Shown here: in pieces, positions 32,719 to 34,395 of the stretch
Position numbering within the stretch: position 1 is the first letter of the stretch
Layout of the letters: the number at the start of each line of letters is the position of its first letter
DNA from: Burkholderiales bacterium
GTDB lineage: Bacteria; Pseudomonadota; Gammaproteobacteria; Burkholderiales; Burkholderiaceae_C
Length of the DNA stretch: 34,395 nt
Assembly (NCBI GenBank): GCA_028868825.1
Contig: JAGWTU010000058.1
Location: 1 to 34,395 of the forward strand
Direction of reading: 5' to 3'
Program-made: the position numbers and the translations under genes
Notes under the pieces: model-generated
Told to the model about the DNA's origin: nothing
The model's database searches: none
What the model saw: the letters and a program-made list of their open reading frames with translations, nothing else

Positions 32719-34319
32719 TTGAACCGCAGCAGCGCAGGCCCGCCCGCCCCCCTCTTCCGCGTTCCGGCCTTTGCGCTGCGGCGCTCGCGCTCGGCGCGAT
32801 GCTGCTCGGCGGTTGTGCCCAGGTACCGGTGGCCCAGCCCGAGCCCGTCGTCGCGCTCGCCAGCCCGGTGCCGCTGCCCGAGCCGGTGGCGCCCGCGGCC
32901 TCCGCGCCCGCGACGCCGGAGGCAGTCGTCACGACGGTGCCGCTGCAGCCGCGCACGCGGCTCGACCCGGCGGACGATGCCGCCCGCAGCGACCTCTGGG
33001 CGCGCGTGCGCGAGGGCATGTCGATGCCCGATATCGACAACGACCTCGTGCACAAGTGGGAGCAGTGGTACGCCCACGATCCGGCCTACGTCCAGCGCAT
33101 GACCGAGCGCGGCGGGCGCTACCTGTTCTACATCGTCGAGGAAGTGGAGCGTCGCGGCATGCCCAGCGAACTCGCGCTGCTGCCCTTCGTGGAGAGCGCC
33201 TTCAATCCGCACGCGACCTCGCATGCCCGCGCCTCCGGCATGTGGCAGTTCATGCCGCAGACCGGCCGCGACTTCGAATTGCGCCAGAACCTGTTCCGCG
33301 ACGACCGCCGCGACGTGCTGTCGTCGACGCGCGCCGCGCTCGACTACCTGCAGCGCCTGAGCGCGCAGTTCAACGGCGACTGGCAGCTTGCGCTGGCCGC
33401 CTACAACTGGGGCCAGGGCAATGTGCAGCGGGCGATCGACCGCAACCGCCGCGCCGGCCTGCCGACCGACTATCTCTCGCTGCAGCGCATGCCGCTGGAG
33501 ACGCGCGAGTACCTGCCCAAGCTGCAGGCGGTGAAGAACATCATCCGCAAGCCGCAGGACTACGCGCTGACGCTGCCGACGCTCGAGAACCACCCCTATT
33601 TCATGAGCGTGCCGATCGAGCGCGACATCGACGTCGCGCTGGCGGCGCGGCTGGCGGGGATGCCGCTGGACGAGTTCCAGCAGCTCAACCCGCAGCTCAA
33701 CAAGCCGGTGATCCTGGCCGCCGGCACGCCGCAGGTGCTGCTGCCGTACGACAACGCGAACCGCTTCGTGCGCGACATCGCGCTGTACAAGGGCAACCTC
33801 GCGAGCTGGACCGCCTGGGTCGCGCCGAAGACGCTCAAGCCGGCCGAAGCGGCGCGGCTCACGCGCATGAACGAGGCCGAGCTGCGCCGCATCAACGCGA
33901 TCCCGCCGCGCATGCTGGTGAAGGCCGGATCGACGCTGCTCGTGCCGCGCGCGCCCGAGAGCACGCACGACGTGACCGAACATATCGCCGACAACGCCAA
34001 CCTGGCGCTGGCGCCCGACCTGCCGCCGCTGCGCCGCGTCACCTTCCGCGCCGGCCGCCGCGGCGACACCGTCGTCGCCGTCGCGCGGCGCTACCGCGTC
34101 AGCGCGGTACAGGTCGCGCAATGGAACCGCGTCGGCGCTTCAGCGCGCTTCCGCGCCGGCCAGCCCATCGTCGTCATGGTGGCGACCAAGCACCGCCACG
34201 CCGCGGTGGCCGCGGGGGCCAGGCACTCAGGCCACCGCACGGCGCGCGCCGGCGCTACGCACCAGCACCGGCATGGGGCGCCGGCGCGCGTGCGCGTCGC
34301 TCAGGCCGGACCCAGATAG
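32715..34319 (+). CDS. mltD: membrane-bound lytic murein transglycosylase D
   Basis: A 534-residue lipoprotein that cuts glycan strands of peptidoglycan. The lipobox is LLGGC (Cys34), followed by a Pro/Ala/Val-rich linker to about 80, then an SLT domain with catalytic Glu160 in ALLPFVESAFNP, GMWQFMP and LALAAYNWGQGN. A C-terminal LysM repeat (about 445-495, TFRAGRRGDTVVAVARRYRVSAVQ) binds glycan. The last 40 residues are an odd His/Arg/Ala-rich tail. Coupled to gloB by ATGA overlap; its final 19 bases overlap the convergent DUF1993 gene. Confidence 0.95.
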   Translation: MIEPQQRRPARPPLPRSGLCAAALALGAMLLGGCAQVPVAQPEPVVALASPVPLPEPVAPAASAPATPEAVVTTVPLQPRTRLDPADDAARSDLWARVREGMSMPDIDNDLVHKWEQWYAHDPAYVQRMTERGGRYLFYIVEEVERRGMPSELALLPFVESAFNPHATSHARASGMWQFMPQTGRDFELRQNLFRDDRRDVLSSTRAALDYLQRLSAQFNGDWQLALAAYNWGQGNVQRAIDRNRRAGLPTDYLSLQRMPLETREYLPKLQAVKNIIRKPQDYALTLPTLENHPYFMSVPIERDIDVALAARLAGMPLDEFQQLNPQLNKPVILAAGTPQVLLPYDNANRFVRDIALYKGNLASWTAWVAPKTLKPAEAARLTRMNEAELRRINAIPPRMLVKAGSTLLVPRAPESTHDVTEHIADNANLALAPDLPPLRRVTFRAGRRGDTVVAVARRYRVSAVQVAQWNRVGASARFRAGQPIVVMVATKHRHAAVAAGARHSGHRTARAGATHQHRHGAPARVRVAQAGPR

Positions 34320-34395
34320 TCCTTCTTGCCCAGCTCGACGCCGGCGTGGCGCAGCAGCGCGTACGTCGTCGTGGCGTGGAAATAGAAGTTGGGCA
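34301..34395 (-). CDS. DUF1993-family protein, C-terminal fragment (cut by window edge)
   Basis: The last 30 codons of a minus-strand gene running off the right edge. They read PNFYFHATTTYALLRHAGVE then LGKKDYLGPA and stop at 34301. The pattern PNFYFH...TAYxLLRHxGVELGKxDYLG is the conserved end of DUF1993 proteins, small soluble proteins of unknown role. It overlaps the end of mltD by 19 bp on the other strand. Confidence 0.85.
   Translation of the reverse strand, partial: PNFYFHATTTYALLRHAGVELGKKDYLGPA

Overview
The window is very GC-rich chromosomal DNA whose genes look like those of a betaproteobacterium of the order Burkholderiales (Rubrivivax/Leptothrix/Roseateles-like). Evidence for this is the protein sequences, the gene neighbourhoods hom-thrC-moeA-moaD-moaE...clpB and mltD-gloB-yafS-rnhA, and the long antisense open frames typical of a genome of about 70% GC. 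I see no phage, insertion sequence, CRISPR array or rRNA. One tRNA gene, tRNA-Pro(UGG), sits at the left edge, and a DUF1993 gene is cut by the right edge.

Layout. 1-1666: tRNA-Pro, a DUF697-like membrane protein and an EamA transporter. 1747-6761: the two NAD-precursor enzymes nadA (+) and nadB (-), with a two-gene c-di-GMP unit between them: a ComFB-family protein overlapping a TPR-GGDEF diguanylate cyclase. 6860-8176: an uncharacterised protein with a Roadblock/LC7-like C-terminus, divergent from nadB across a 22-bp inverted repeat. 8189-21712: thirteen consecutive minus-strand genes, in transcription order alaA, hom, thrC, moeA, moaD, moaE, flavin reductase, NicX-like dioxygenase, alpha/beta hydrolase, acyl-CoA-dehydrogenase-like flavoprotein, acyl-CoA ligase, clpB. 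The first six are amino-acid and molybdopterin housekeeping genes. The next five form a tightly coupled catabolic cassette lying between moaE and clpB. clpB has its own near-perfect sigma-32 promoter.

21766-25015 (+): a Mth938-like protein, a Bcp peroxiredoxin with a strong terminator, a PIN-PhoH ATPase and a small lipoprotein. 25053-28561 (-): a stand-alone ketosynthase and acyl carrier protein pair, then prpE. 28874-34319: an NlpC/P60 hydrolase and moaA (+), rnhA and yafS (-), gloB and mltD (+).

Most worth attention: (1) the comFB/diguanylate cyclase operon and its structured leader; (2) the five-gene NicX cassette, which looks like an undescribed N-heteroaromatic (hydroxypyridine-type) pathway built around a possible two-component flavin monooxygenase; (3) the Roadblock-fusion protein and its shared operator with nadB; (4) a recurring arrangement of a -10 box 6-7 nt before the start codon, suggesting leaderless mRNAs; (5) the gloB/yafS divergent pair, whose two ATG codons share one CATG. 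All functional statements rest on reading the sequence and on family knowledge; no searches were run.
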